Positions 23,591 to 36,140 of a DNA stretch of 64,000 bases are shown in pieces. The translations under genes were made by a program, and so were the position numbers. Source of the DNA: Solanum dulcamara (Eukaryota > Streptophyta > Magnoliopsida > Solanales > Solanaceae); contig NC_077248.1 of NCBI RefSeq assembly GCF_947179165.1, positions 12,117,256 to 12,181,255 of the forward strand, in the 5' to 3' direction. How positions within the stretch are numbered: position 1 is the first letter of the stretch; each line of letters begins with the position of its first letter. Below the pieces are notes generated by a model, which saw only the letters and a list, made by a program, of their open reading frames with translations, did no database searches and was not told the DNA's origin.

Positions 23591-24217
23591 ATGAAAATGG
23601 TAGGAAAAATTGCATGCTTTGTCATTTTGTGCATGGTGGTGGTTGCACCCTATGCAGAGGCATTGAGCTGCGGCCAGGTTACATCTGGCTTAGCTCCATG
23701 CCTCCCTTATCTCCAGGGCCACGGCCCTCTAGGAGGCTGCTGCGGCGGAGTTAAGGGTTTGTTGGGTGCAGCTAAGACCCCAGCAGACCGAAAGACAGCA
23801 TGCACTTGCCTAAAATCAGCCGCTAGTTCTATCAAGGGAATTGATGAGGGCAAAGCCGCTGGTCTCCCTAGCGCTTGTGGCGTAAACATCCCTTACAAGA
23901 TCAGCCCATCCACTGACTGCTCCAAGTAAGTTATTCACCTTCTTTACGCTAAATCTATATTTTGTATATTAATTGATAGTATTGAATTTCTTTTGTTTTG
24001 GAGTATATAACTTAAATTCAATTTATATATGCCGACTAAACTGATAAAATTATATATCTAGTAGTAAAATCATATGGTCTAACATGTTACAAAATTATGT
24101 GTACTCGATTGCAAACAATCAATTTGTTATATCAACAGTAGCAAATTAAAAACTTCATGATACATGTATCGATTATTGTTTAATGATGATTTAACATGGC
24201 ATTGCAGGGTCCAGTGA
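23591..24217 (+). CDS. Non-specific lipid transfer protein type 1 (two exons)
   Basis: The exons are 23591-23925 and 24208-24217, with a 282-bp GT-AG intron (GTAAGTTATT...CATTGCAG). Splicing joins AA to G and adds Val-Gln before TGA, giving 114 residues. Residues 1-24 are a signal peptide (charged start, hydrophobic core, ends AEA). The mature 90 residues hold eight cysteines at 3, 13, 26, 27, 47, 49, 72 and 86, the C-X9-C-X12-CC-X19-CXC-X22-C-X13-C spacing of type 1 nsLTPs. They also carry the two family pentapeptides TPADR and PYKIS. The family binds lipids in a cavity, is secreted to the cell wall, and has roles in cuticle formation and defence. The product looks functional. Unspliced reading would stop at TAA right after Lys112. 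A close paralogue lies at 50466. Confidence 0.96.
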
Positions 24218-24356
24218 GGTTGATGAAAGCTCAATTATCCAAGGCATAATTTGGTACTAGTCGTGCGCAGAAGAATAAGATGGATATATCGATCGAGTTT
24301 AATTAATCCATCACTATATATGTTGTCTTTCTTTTTAATTTGTGTCTGCTGGAGTA

Positions 24357-24358
<2 letters not shown>

Positions 24359-24428
<70 letters not shown>
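24359..24428. repeat. (TA)n microsatellite in the LTP gene 1 3' UTR
   Basis: About 35 uninterrupted TA units lie between CTGGAGTACTCA and GTTGAGTCTTGTAATGAACC. The paralogue at 51.1 kb has only ATATATAT there and lacks the following 30-odd bases. Confidence 0.95.
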
Positions 24429-24429
<1 letters not shown>

Positions 24430-24431
<2 letters not shown>

Positions 24432-24938
24432 GAGTCTTGTAATGAACCTTGGTGGTTGGTTGTATTACAACCCAATCTTCATAGTAATACATGATATTCT
24501 ACTATATCCTCTTCTTCTTTTCTTTCTTTATTCTTTCCTTAAAGTGTTGATGATGGTTAGCGCAACTACATATATATAACTATATAAGACTAGGCCATGT
24601 TTTTTCAACTGTGTACCCGTTCCATCCTTCAATTGTATACTTCTTTTAATGTTTAATTTATCGCGTATCTATCGAATATATTGAGACTTCTCTTCTAAAA
24701 GGTCTAGATTGTCGTTTGTCCAGTTGGTGAATCCAAATTGTACGGAAAAAATGAAATAAGTCATAGATGTTTGTATGACTATAAATCCTCTAATTAAGTG
24801 TAAAATAGGCATGTTAGAGTTAAATTGTTACTAAATCTAAAAATGTACTAACTAAAAACAGTGTCATATAAATTGAGACAAAAAGAATAGTAAATAAATG
24901 TGTGTATATTTAAATTTGTAACAAAGAATATGCCTAAC
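24430..24938. other. LTP gene 1 3' UTR end and spacer
   Basis: The 3' UTR block shared by all three LTP loci, GTATTACAACCCAATCTTCA then TAGTAATACATGATATTCT, ends near 24502. Beyond it I see no gene or repeat until the Copia LTR. Confidence 0.6.
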
Positions 24939-25766
24939 TGATAATGCTCTTGAAGTCGGTTATGATGATTTGACAAACTCAGGGAACAGGTAGAGGACCT
25001 GGTCCCTTTGTGGACTTCTTGCTGATAACAACAGTAGACAAATAGTACATAACAGATCCAAGTCTACAGGTTTGTATATACGCGGCCGAGCCCCAGTGCA
25101 GAAGGCCAGTTGTCTAACCAATACAAATCATCCAGCACATGCTATATCGGTGATATATACACTCTTTACAACATTTTTCCACTTGGCTTTTTGAATCTGA
25201 AAAGGAATATTTAAACAAGCTCATGCTCTCAATTATTGAAAATTTGCTCTTGAAGAAGACAAGTATCTGATATAGTTATCAGTGTTTTTGTCCTTGTTTT
25301 TAGAATTATAATTTCTTGTTCCTAATCTTGTAAGTTCTACTTCCTAATCTATAAAGGAAGTTAGATCAACTCTCATTTATTATCTCTTTTGTTCATCTTG
25401 TCGAAGTAACTAACTAGAGCTAGTTATGGAGACCATCTGAACTCTAAATTATCTAAGAGTTTAGTGATTTAGGAAGCAATAGAGTTATTGTTTTAAGTCT
25501 ATAACAGAGTTGTTACAAGGAGTGGAGAGGGATTGTGAGTACAATTTCTAGGTTACAATAACTTATAATCTGAATTTTGGCTTAGTTGTTCTAGTAAAGA
25601 TTTGAGCTGAAATCATGTGGGGCAGGTCGTAGTTTTTCTCTCTTGAGCAAGGAGTTTCCACGTAAAAATCTTGTGTTTATTTTATCGTTCTATTCTTTAA
25701 GTTTCTGCACTGATTTCTGATAAGATCCAGATCCCTACTATTCTGGTGGAACCATACATTTTAACA
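24939..25766 (+). mobile_element. Copia family E 5' LTR
   Basis: This runs TGATAATGCTC to TTTTAACA (828 bp) and is followed by ATTGATATCAGAGC, a primer-binding site with one change from TTGGTATCAGAGC. It matches the two LTRs of the element at 57.8-61.9 kb through long stretches (GTTTTTCTC.CTTGAGCAAGGAGTTTCCACGTAAAA and others). The matching 3' LTR is not in the window. Confidence 0.85.
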
Positions 25767-25825
25767 ATTGATATCAGAGCAGGTTTTCTCTCTCTGGTTA
25801 ACACCAAGAGAAGTTCCTGTAAAGA

Positions 25826-26827
25826 ATGGCTACTCCACTCAACTTCGAAGAAGGTCGGGCGTCAATTAGACCTCCTCAATTTAACGGTCATTTCTACAGC
25901 TGATGGAAAACTCGTATGTATGACTTTATCATGGCTGAAGACAGTGAACTTTGGGACATTTTTCTTGATTGTCACTATGTTCCCACTGTTGAAGAGAAAG
26001 AAGGAGAAGTTACGAGAATCGTTCCTAAAACTCGTAGGAAGTATACTGAGGCTGATAGGGAGAAGATTGAGAAGAACTATAAGGCTAAAAAACTTCTGAT
26101 ATGTGGCATTGGAGCTGAAGAGTATAACAGAATCTCTGAATGTGAGTCCGCAAAAGAGATCTGGAATTGTCACAGAACTGCTCATGAAGGAACTGAGCAG
26201 GTGAAAGAATCAAAGGTGGATATTCTAACTACTCAATATGAGAACTTTACAATGAAAACAGGAGATTCTATCTATGACATGCACACCACGTTCTCTTCCA
26301 TCACCAATGAGCTTCGAAGTCTTGGTGAACCTGTTCATCCTAGCAAACAGGTGAGGAAGATTCTAAGGATTTTTCCCAAGTCATGGTCTAGCAAAGTGGA
26401 TGTAATAACTAAAGCAAAGGACCCGAAGGTTCTTACAATGGATGCATTGATTGGAAGTCTCCAAACACATGAACTAAATCGAGCTCAAGATGGTCTAAAT
26501 AAAGAGACAAAGCATGAAAAAACTCTTGCTCTTAAAGTTGCTTCAAACGAACTTTCATCCGAGGATGAAGAAATGGCGTATTTGACAAAGAGATTTCATA
26601 AGATTGTGAGAAGGAATGGAGGTTTCATCAAGAAAGGTAATTCCAGTTTACTTGCAAATGCTACAGACCTATGTCACAAATGTGGCAAGCCAAGACATTT
26701 CATCAGAGATTATCCAATGCATAAGGTAGACTACAAGGAATATGTCAAGAATGGAGCTAATAAAAGAAGGGACTTGGTACCTGATAAGAAAGGAAAGAAG
26801 GTTGAGATGATTATGTCATAAAAGGGC
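25826..26827 (+). pseudogene. Copia gag, first part (split by a Gypsy insertion)
   Basis: The ATG at 25826 opens MATPLNFEEG, but a TGA at a Trp position near 25894 closes it. The frame then stays open in the 25916-26821 ORF (301 codons). The text has the UBN2-type Copia gag fold (DFIMAEDSELWDIF, VRKILRIFPKSWSSKV, LTMDALIGSLQTHEL). Its zinc knuckle, CHKCGKPRHFIRDY near 26674-26715, has its last Cys changed to Tyr (TGT to TAT). Gag would form the particle. The reading is cut at 26827 by the Gypsy element and continues at 38599. Confidence 0.85.
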
Positions 26828-29191
26828 TGTAACACCCCCCAAAATTTTTCCCTAAGATTCGGACCCTTCTTGTGTTCGGGTAGGGTCGGACTCGAGTATT
26901 GTGAAGCCTTCGCGTGAGTAAGACGAGTTGTTGAGAAACGTTGCCGCATTAGAGGTGATGTGGGGTCATGAAGGATCCCTAGGACCAAATTTAACCCAAA
27001 GATTCGTGGTGACTAAGTTTGAGGAGGGGATCGCTTGAGGGGTTGACTTATAACGACCCTATTTTTTGATAGATGACGATCTGGGTGGCCCACGATCTAT
27101 TAAATCAAAAGTCGTTGAGTCTTCTTTCCAACGCCACCAAGAATGCGAATTTTAGGGTTCGGAGTCGAAAGATATGACGCTACTAAGATGAACTAGCGCG
27201 ATAGGAATTTCATTTTTGGCCTGGGTTGCAACTGCTGGGGAAATGGCCTTGGCGCTGTAAGGGCATGACGCGCCACTATCACGCCAGAAACATAACTCAG
27301 TAGTTTGGTCCTTGGCGCGACACGCCACTAAAAGTTGTGCAGGGTTTTTCAGGCCAAATTTCCAGAACTCAGAAACTTTGGCCTTGGCGCTATAAGGGCG
27401 CGACGCGCCACTATTGCGCCAGAAACATGCCTCAATAGTTTGGTCCTTGGCGCGACGCGCCACTATCGCGCCAGGTGCGAAAGGGTAATTTGGGAATTCC
27501 CCCAAATTATATATGTATCATCCCTAACACATTTTGGGATCATTTTCAATCCCTCACTCTCTCTCTAAAAGCCCTAGGAGCTTCTCTCTCTCTCTTCTTT
27601 TTCTTCTCTATTTCCAACAAGAAGAATTCCAAGAGCTTCAAGGTTTGAGTTCTCCATTGAAGACCCAACCACAAGGTTCTCTTCAAGTCTTTACTAAGGT
27701 ATGTAAGGCTATCCAAAATATGGGTTAAGTCCACCCATGTGCCCTACTCTTGCTTGAGGGTATATGTTCACAAAAATGGAGTTCCTTGGTATGGTTTATG
27801 GTTGAATAAGTTTTGTTTCCTATTTATTTGATTATATATGTGTCAATGTTGTTAAGCTAAGAGGTTCCAAAAAAATGAGTCCTTATGTAAGTATGAGTTG
27901 ATGAAGAAATGAGTTGTGAAATATGTTTTATTTATCTTCTTAACTATGTAGATCATGATAAAGGATGTTATTTTCTTGAAAATGTTGCTCAATATGAAAT
28001 GTCAATTTAAAGTCTTGAAATTGTGATAAGCCTCAAATATTTTCTCAAATGGATGAAAAAAATAATTGATTATATCTAGATGATGCTATATATGTGCATT
28101 TAAATTTCTTTTGGAGATGTGATTGAGATTGATCGGATAGTATGATTGGAAGAGATTGATTGTGATAGAGTTGATGAGTTGACAAGGTTGTAATGAGACT
28201 TGTCGATATGATTTGATCGAGTTGATTGGTTGGAGTTTTATGAGCATTGAGTCTTGGGAGGAGTATCGAGCACCGAATTGGGCAAGAGTATAGTCCATAC
28301 TCGAACCCAATACCTATTTTGCCAAACGTAGGGGGGATTGAACCGTTAAAGTCGGATGTTTCCCCGAGAGATTTGTCCTGACATTATAGGACTTGGTTGG
28401 ATTGGATCCATGAGTGTTTGATTCGTTCATACCCTGGCAAAGTATGAATGGGCATGGCAACAACATCATTTTGTTGTACCTTCACTTGCTCATAAGTGAT
28501 GGTTGTAGGATAAGAGAAACTCCCAAATAGGTCTTGATAGTACTCTGAGTCAGATTGAGTTGAATTGTATGTGATTGGTCCCGTCTAAATCATATTCTTG
28601 TTTAGACTTAGGACATTTGATTGAATTGGTATTCCTCTTGAGTTGAGCTTCCGATTTGATTTGATTCTTCCTTGATGTTCGTTGTATTCGGCCATTTTAC
28701 ATACTCGTACATTCCATTTATTGACGCCATTTGGCCTGCATCATTTCATAATGCAGAGACAGGTACTAGAGATCATCAACCGGCGCTCTATTGAAGATCC
28801 ACATACACCCTCAGCTAGTTGGTGAGTCCTCCTAGTTTCCGGAGGATGTTGAGCCTTAATGTACAGTCTGTTGCCGTTTCTCTTATTTTGATTATTGGTA
28901 GCCATGGACTTGTCATTGGCACCTCTTAGACTTTGGTAGAGGTTTCATAGATTGGAGTGTGGGGAGGTCGAACTGTTATTTTGAGGAGTCTTATTTTATT
29001 GTCTTGTTGGGTTGTAAATGTTTGGCCTCCGACCCCCATATATATATATATGATCAGTATTTCATTATTTGAGTTTTCCGCTAAGAGAATATGATTGAAT
29101 AAAGGTGTGACTGGACCAGGTGGTTCGCTCGAAGGTCAGAAATGGCTTTCGAGTGCCGGCCACGCCTAGGGTACCCTCCTGGGGCGTGACA
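26828..29191 (+). mobile_element. Gypsy B 5' LTR
   Basis: It starts TGTAACACCCCCC and ends GGGGCGTGACA. It contains the GC-rich repeats at 27240-27480, a CT-rich segment at 27550-27600 and a short TA run near 29040. It lacks roughly 90 bp present in the 3' LTR around 36780-36885. Confidence 0.9.
27236..27480. repeat. GC-rich palindromic repeats in the 5' LTR
   Basis: Units of about 115-120 bp contain GGCCTTGGCGCTATAAGGGC then GCGACGCGCCACTATCGCGCC. Each unit pairs with itself (GGCGCG/CGCGCC). The 3' LTR holds the same set at 36549-36858, with one extra partial unit. Confidence 0.85.
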
Positions 29192-29195
29192 AATA

Positions 29196-29207
29196 TGGTA
29201 TCAGAGC
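29196..29207 (+). promoter_or_regulatory. Gypsy B primer-binding site
   Basis: TGGTATCAGAGC begins four bases after the 5' LTR and matches the initiator tRNA-Met 3' end. Confidence 0.85.
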
Positions 29208-29408
29208 ACAGAGTTCAAGTGTCCTAAGGAGTCTATGAAGTCGTATCTAGTAGAGTCTTGCTTATGGGTGTGTTGTGCACCACACTTATAAGCAGGAGGC
29301 TATAGGACATTAGGAATTGTTTCACTTCTTTCATACTCTGACTTCGTACGATAGAGTTAAAACTCTATAAGACTCCTTTCTAATTCGTGCATTTGTACGT
29401 TACAGATA

Positions 29409-31097
29409 ATGCCTCCAAAACGTACTGCTAGCCAGAGGAATATTGATAATGCCGAGATGCCCCAGTTCGAGGCACGCCCAGCAAGGGCTAGAGGCCGACC
29501 TGCGAGATACTCGGAGGCACCCCAAGTGCCAGCTACTCCACCTGCACCCACATCAGAGGCAGAATTTCGAGGGGCAATTGCAATGCTCACGTAACTAATG
29601 GCTGCCCGAAGTGGTAATCAAAGTTCATCGACTCTTAGCTCTAGCTCCCAAGAGCCATCTGCTGCCACTAGAATTAGAGACTTTTCGAGGATGAATTCGC
29701 CGGCATTCACGGGTTCTAAGGTGGATGAAGATCCCCAAAACTTTATTGATGAGATGTGGAAAATTCTAAAAGCTATACATGATACGGAAATTGAGGGGGT
29801 TGAGTTGGTGTCTTATCAACTCAAAGATGTGGCAAACATTTGGTATAACCAATGGGAACAAGGTAGGGGCGAGGATACCGAACCTGCTAGGTGGGATGAA
29901 TTTAAGGAAGCCTTTCTTGACCACTTCTTTCCCCGAGAATTGAGGGAAGCAAAAGTGGAGGAATTTGTGAATCTGAAGAAGGAGGGTATGACTGTTAAGG
30001 AGTACGGCCTGAAGTTCATTCAGCTGTCCAGGTATGCTCTCGAAATGACCCCAGATATAAGGTCAAAGATGAGGAAGTTTGTCTCCGGTTTGGGGAGACA
30101 TGTGAAGAAGGAATGCAAAGTGGCGTTGTTAATCTCCGATATGGATATTTCAAGGTTAATGGTGTACGCCCAACAGGTAAAAGAGGAGAAGAGAAAGGAC
30201 AGAGAAGAGAACCTGAGCAAGAAGGCAAAATCAGCGGGCCATGAGAATGAACAGAGGCAAAACAAGGGCAACAGGTCCTTCTTCCAGAAGAGGCCTCCCA
30301 ATTATGCCTCATCTACCGCCAGCGCACCTATGCCGCAGAACAGGTATGATCGGCAGGGACAGAGTCGCCAAAATTTCAGACCCCAAGGTTCTCAATTCCA
30401 GGCCAGTGTAAGTCAAGGTACGAGGGGGAAGCCACCATGCAGCAAGTGTGGTAGGCTCTACTTGGGAGAATGCAGAGCGGGAAGGGTTGGTTGTTATAAA
30501 TGCGGTCAAATAGACTATTTTCAGAAGGAGTGTCCAGCATGGGGGAACAGAGCCCAGTTCTCTACCACCGCACCGCCAGCTAGGGGTAATCAGAGGGGCG
30601 CTACTTTAGGTACGAGTGGAGGTACAAACCGCCTATATGCCATGGGCATTCGCCAAGATCAGGAGAACTCTCCAAACATCGTGATGGGTATGATTCGAGT
30701 CTCTTCTTTTGATTGTTATGTATTGATAGATCTGGGTGCCACCCTATCTTTTGTGACTCCTTATGTGGCTAGTAAATTCAATAAAATTCCTGAACGTCTT
30801 CTTGAGCCTTTTAGTATGGCCACTCCTGTCGGTGATTCTGTCGTAGCTGAGAAAGTCTATAGAGATTGCACCGTGTCAATTCATCACAGAGATACCTTGG
30901 CTGACTTGGTTGAGTTAGACATGGTTGATTTTGATGTGATCCTTGGCATGGACTGGCTTTATGTCTTTTATGCCTCCATTGATTGTAGAACTCAGGTTGT
31001 CAAATTCAAATTCCCGAACGAAGCTGTCATAGAGTGGAGAGGTAGTCCTGTTGCGCCTAAGGGTAAGTTTATTTATACCTTAGGGCCAGGAAGCTAA
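29409..31097 (+). pseudogene. Gypsy B gag with protease
   Basis: The start MPPKRTASQRN at 29409 is interrupted by a TAA at 29592-29594, then the frame is open for 499 codons. The retrotransposon gag domain covers about 29690-30180 (FIDEMWKILKAI, WDEFKEAFLDHFFPRELREAK). Two knuckles follow: CSKCGRLYLGEC (30438-30473) and CYKCGQIDYFQKEC (30492-30533). Both have Tyr where the zinc-binding His belongs. The aspartic protease is near 30715-30965, with LIDLGATLSFVTPYVA (the residue after the catalytic Asp is Leu) and FDVILGMDWL. A TAA at 31095 separates it from RT. Confidence 0.9.
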
Positions 31098-31870
31098 TCT
31101 CAAAAGGGTGCATTTATCACCTTGTCCGAGTGAAGGAGGATAATATCGAGTCTCCATCCCTTGAGTCAGTTCCGATTGTCAACGAGTTTCTAGATGTCTT
31201 TCCTGAAGATCTGTCTGGAGTCCCTCCGGATAGGGAGATTGACTTTGGGATTGATGTTCTTCCTGATACCCAGTCTATCTCAGTTCCTCCATATAGAATG
31301 GCCCCATCTGAGTTGAGGGAGTTGAAGGAGCAGTTGAAAGACTTATTAGATAAGGGATTTATTAGGCTGAGTGTCTCACCATGGGGAGCTCCGGTCCTAT
31401 TTGTTCGAAAGAAAGATGGGTCCTTTAGAATGTGTATTGACTACAGGCAGCTGAATAAGGTCATCGTAAAGAACAAATACCCTCTCCCCAGAATAGATGA
31501 TTTATTTGATCAGCTTCAGGGTGCTACGTGTTTCTCAAAGATAGACTTGAGATCCGGTTACCACCAGTTGAAGGTGAGAGAATGTGATATTCCGAAGACT
31601 GCTTTCTGGACTCGTTATGGCCACTTTGAATTTTTGGTCATGTCCTTTGGATTGACAAATTCCCCCGCGGATTTTATGGATCTCATGAACCGAGTGTTTA
31701 AACCATATCTTGATATGTTTGTGATTGTATTCATAGATGATATTTTGGTCTACTCCAAGAATGAAAAGGAGCACGCCTATCATCTTAGAGTCATCTTACA
31801 AACTTTGAGGGACCAGGTATTGTATGCAAAGTTCTCTAAATGTAAATTTTGGCTTGCATCAGTGGCCTTC
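31098..31870 (+). pseudogene. Gypsy B reverse transcriptase, part 1
   Basis: Open from 31130, this holds most of the [48 protein letters not shown] and the catalytic FIDD near 31732-31743. It is cut after SVAF at 31870 by the solo LTR. The last few residues before the TAA at 31883 come from the LTR itself. The host frame resumes at 33750. Confidence 0.93.
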
Positions 31871-33744
31871 TGTAACAACCCCTAAAATGTTGTATGTCGG
31901 TATTTTAATTCTCGATGAAAATAATATATCCTCTATATTTTGAGCATAACTTTTCATAGGTTAGTCCAAATTAGGTGATTCAAATTTCTGAGTAACCACA
32001 ACATCATTACCTACAACTTGCATGAAGAACACATCTTAAGATTCGGAGTATAAGTAGATTAAATAAATTAATCTTTGCAAGATATAGTGTTGTGACGAAA
32101 TTGAGTGTTTATAGAAGAAAATTCATATCTCATTGTAGGTTGCTCCAAATCGGTTGATTCTTGAACTATATGAAACTAGACTTCCATATCTACAATTCTT
32201 ATGAAGACACCAAATCCTAATAAGGAATTTATCTTATTCAAACGCAGCTTCGAAAAAGAGTATTCTGTTAAAAAGAACTCATCTTACCTACCATGGAAAC
32301 ATCTAGATACATTTGACATCATTCATGACATAAATTGTCATCCATTTAACATCATTCATGACATCAATATATTCCATTAAATTTTCATATTTTTCTTTAT
32401 AATTATTTTATTTATTGTTAGGTCCCTCTTTCCCACCTATAAATACCCATCTTGTTTTCTCATTTTATTCATCATGCTTTCTTAAGCATTTCTTCTCTCT
32501 ATATATACTTCTTCTCAAATATAATTTTAGTTTTAGTAGTATAAAAATACTACTCCGGTTATTCTTATATTCCGGGTAGTACACAAAACGCTCCGGCGAG
32601 AAGAAAAGGCTAGGGGTCCAAGAGTGTTCCAATTTGGAGTAAACCTTTGGATTTAAGGTATGTAAGGCTTTCATAGCATTGGATTGAGTTCGTCCATGCG
32701 CCCAATATTTAAATTCATTATAATTGAGTTATAGTTGAGTTTTATCCAAATCTTGAATTCTAAATGAATTAATTCTTCTTCTATTGAATTTGATATATTT
32801 ATGCATTAATATTATTATTATTGTTATCTCTCATATTATTGGAATTATTGATTTGATGTTTTTGGAAGTATAATAATTGATGAACATGAAATGAGATGAG
32901 TTTGATGATTTAAATTAAAGTCCAATGAGACTAGATGATGAGTTTAATATGAGCACATATTTTGGGAGTAGTATTGAGCACCGAGTTGGGTAAGATTTTA
33001 ATTGACTCAAACCCCAGAACTACGTAGTCAGCGTAGGATCCAAGATGGTGATGTCCTTTACCCTGGCAAGGTATTGGATGGATGTGGCAACGACATCGCT
33101 TCGTTGTATCATCGCTAGCTCATAAGTGATGGTTGTCGGTTAGAGAAACTCCCAACTGAGTAAGCATTGCTTATTACTATTATTTTTATTATTATATTTT
33201 AAACTTGCATTACATATTGATGTTGAGTTCTGAGCTGAGTTTTATTGAGAGGAGTTTCTTGATATCTGTCCTTACCTTCCTGCCATTTTACATACTCGTA
33301 CATTCTACGTACTGACATCATTCGACCTGCATCATTTTATGATGTAGATACAGGTGTTAGAGATCCTCAACAGGCGCATCGTTGAAGATCATTTCTTTTC
33401 GGCTATTTGGTGAGTCCTTCTTGTATTCGAAGGAACTCCTTATCCTTTTATTATTGTTGAGTGTGATGTTTCTTTTGAGGTAGCCATGGACATGTCATTG
33501 GCACCATCTAAGAGTATTAGAGGCTTCATAGACAGAGTCTGATGATGTAATCAGAGTAGTTCTCCTTAGAAACTACTTCTTCTAAGAATTATCTATTTTT
33601 CCTTTGATTATGACAAGCCCACATTAGTATTCTTAAGTCTTCCGCTGATGAATAAATAAGAAATGAGACCAAGTGGTTCTCTTAGAAGCCAGAAATGGTT
33701 TCTGAATGCCGGCCACGCCTAAGGTACCCTCTTGGGGCGTGATA
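31871..33744 (+). mobile_element. Solo LTR of family A inside Gypsy B RT, TSD CCTTC
   Basis: The LTR runs TGTAACAACCCC to GGGGCGTGATA (1874 bp; the last CA has become TA). CCTTC repeats at 31866-31870 and 33745-33749, and removing the LTR plus one CCTTC restores the reading frame exactly. It is family A in the opposite orientation to the copies at 5.7 and 47.6 kb. It has a TATA box (CTATAAATACCC, 32438). It lacks about 275 bp present in the others near 32852. Confidence 0.95.
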
Positions 33745-35960
33745 CCTTCTTAGGCCACATTGTATCTGGAGATGGTATTCAGGTTAATGCTCAGAAGATT
33801 GAGGCAGTAAAGAATTGGCCCAGACCCACATCCCCGACAGAGATAAGGAGCTTTTTGGGTTTGGCTGGCTATTATCGGAGGTTTGTAGAGGGATTCTCAT
33901 CCATATTATCACCATTGACTAAACTGACCCAAAAGAAGGCTAAGTTCCAATGGTCCGATGCTTGTGAGGAGAGTTTCCAGAAATTGAAGGCCAAGCTAAC
34001 CACTGCTCCTGTTCTAACTTTGCCCGATGGAACAGAGGGCTTTGTGGTCTATTATGATGCATCCAAAATTGGTTTGGGTTCTGTGTTGATGCAAAGGGGG
34101 AAGGTGATAGCCTATGCTTCCAGACAACTTAAGGTTCATGAGAGAAATTACCCAACTCATGACCTTGAGCTGGTAACTGTGGTTTTCGCACTTAAAATTT
34201 GGCGCCACTACTTGTATGGAGTGCATGTTGATGTATTCACCGATCACAAGAGCCTGCAATATGTCTTCAGCTAGAAGGAACTCAATCTGAGGCAAAGAAG
34301 ATAGCTTGAGCTACTCAAGGACTACGACATGAGCATCCTCTACCATCTAAGTAAAGCTAATGTTGTTGCTGATGCTCTTAGCAGGTTGTCCATGGGTAGC
34401 ACTGCCCATGTGGAAAAGGGAAAGAGGGAATTGGCGAAGGAGGTACATCGATTATCCCAATTGGGAGTTCAACTCGAAGAGAACAATGAAGGTAGAGTAA
34501 ATGTTCGAGATGGGGCCACGTCCTCACTTGTAGCAGAGGTAAAGGAGAAACAAGATCAGGATCCCATCCTCCTCCGGCTGAAGGAAGTTCTTCACAAACA
34601 AGAGGTGATGGTTTTCACCAAAGGGGGAGATGGTATGTTGAGGTACCGAAGTAGATTGTGTGTACCTGATGTCGATGATGTTCGAGAGAGGATTATGGAC
34701 GAAGCTCATAGTTCCAGATACTCTATTCATCCAGGCTCCATGAAAATGTACCATGACTTGAGGGAAATCTATTGGTGGAGTGGGATGAAGAGGGATATTG
34801 CGGAATTTGTTTCCAAGTGCCCGAATTGCCAACAGGTGAAGGTTGAGCATCAAAGGCCATGTGGTTTAGCCCAAAACATAGGAATTCCATAATGGAAGTG
34901 GGAGATGATCAACATGGACTTTATTACAGGCTTGTCGAAGTCTCGAAAGCAACATGATTCCATTTGGGTGATTCTGGATAGAATGACGAAATCAGCTCAC
35001 TTTTTGGCGGTTAAGACTACTGATACCGCAGAAGATTATGCAAAGTTGTATATACAAAAGATCGTCAAATTGCATGGGGTCCCTTTGTCTATCATCTCAG
35101 AGAGAGGAGCTTAATTCACTTCTCAATTTTGGAAATCCTTTCAGAAGGGATTAGGTTCGAGGGTGAACTTGAGTACAACCTTCCATCCCCAGACAGATGG
35201 CCAAGTAGAGCGCACCATTTAGACATTAGAAGATATGTTGAGGGCATGTGTGCTTGACTTCAAGGGAAATTGGGATGATCACTTGCCTCTCATAGAGTTT
35301 GCATATAACAATAGCTATCATGCAAGCATTCAAATGTCTTCTTATGAAGCCTTGTATGGGAGGAGGTGTAGATCGCCCATTGAGTGGTTTGAAGTTGGTG
35401 AAGCCGAGTTGATTGGGCCTGATTTTGTTCATCAATCCATGGAGAAGGTACGAGTTATTCGAGAGAGGCTGAAGACAGCCCAAAGTTGCCAAAAATCTTA
35501 CATCGATATAAGGAAGAGAGACTTAGAGTTTGAGGTGGGTGATTGGGTGTATTTGAAAGTGTCACCCATGAAGGGTGTCATGAGGTTTGGAAAGAAGGGT
35601 AAACTTAGTCCTCGATATATTGGTCCGTACCAAATTTTGAGGCGGATTGGGAGTGTTGCTTATGAGTTGGATTTACCCTCAGAGCTAGCTTCTATTCATC
35701 CGGTGTTCCACGTTTTAATGTTGAAAAAGTGCTTGGGCGATCCCTCGTTGGTAGTCCCTATTGATAGCATTGGATTAAGGATAGCTTATCATATGAAGAA
35801 GTTCCGATCCAAATTCTTGATCGCCAAATTCGCAAATTAAGGAACAAAGAGGTCGCCTCAGTCAAAGTCCTATGAAGGAATCAATTTTTTGAGAAAGCCA
35901 CATGGGAAGAAGAGGAAGCCATGAAATCTAAATATCCACATCTATTCGTGCCTACCGAGG
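33745..35960 (+). pseudogene. Gypsy B RT end, RNase H, integrase and chromodomain-like tail
   Basis: RT resumes as [10 protein letters not shown]. RNase H has [15 protein letters not shown] and [12 protein letters not shown]. Two Trp codons are now stops (34272, 34303). The integrase zinc finger (H, H, CPNC near 34715-34830) is present, and the core starts MDFITGL. The second catalytic Asp is Glu in SERGA, followed by a stop at 35112, and HPQTDGQVE keeps its Glu. After HPVFHVLMLKKCLGDPS a frameshift near 35785 breaks the C-terminal chromodomain-like part (text continues to about 35960). The integrase would have inserted the cDNA. Confidence 0.9.
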
Positions 35961-36140
35961 AGGATGTCGAAGGTAATGTCCCTTTCCTTGACATTGAATT
36001 CACTTGTGCATTTTTAGTCCTGATTTATAATTGACTGAGAATTTGATTGATTGAATGACTGAGTTTTGATTGTGATTTGCACCCCGAGTCTATTCTTTAT
36101 TTCTCATCATTCGAGAATGAATGATCCCAAGGGGAGATAA

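Noticed and set aside
23707..23889. Antisense ORF over LTP exon 1 (also 50582-50764)
   Set aside because: It mirrors the high-GC conserved exon. Conservation is explained by the LTP frame.
24251..24433. 60-codon ORF ending in a long Ile-Tyr repeat
   Set aside because: It is translation of the TA microsatellite in the LTP 3' UTR.
27152..27505. 117-codon minus-strand ORF with an internal repeat (also 36372-36776)
   Set aside because: It comes from the GC-rich palindromic array of the Gypsy LTR, which is open by composition.
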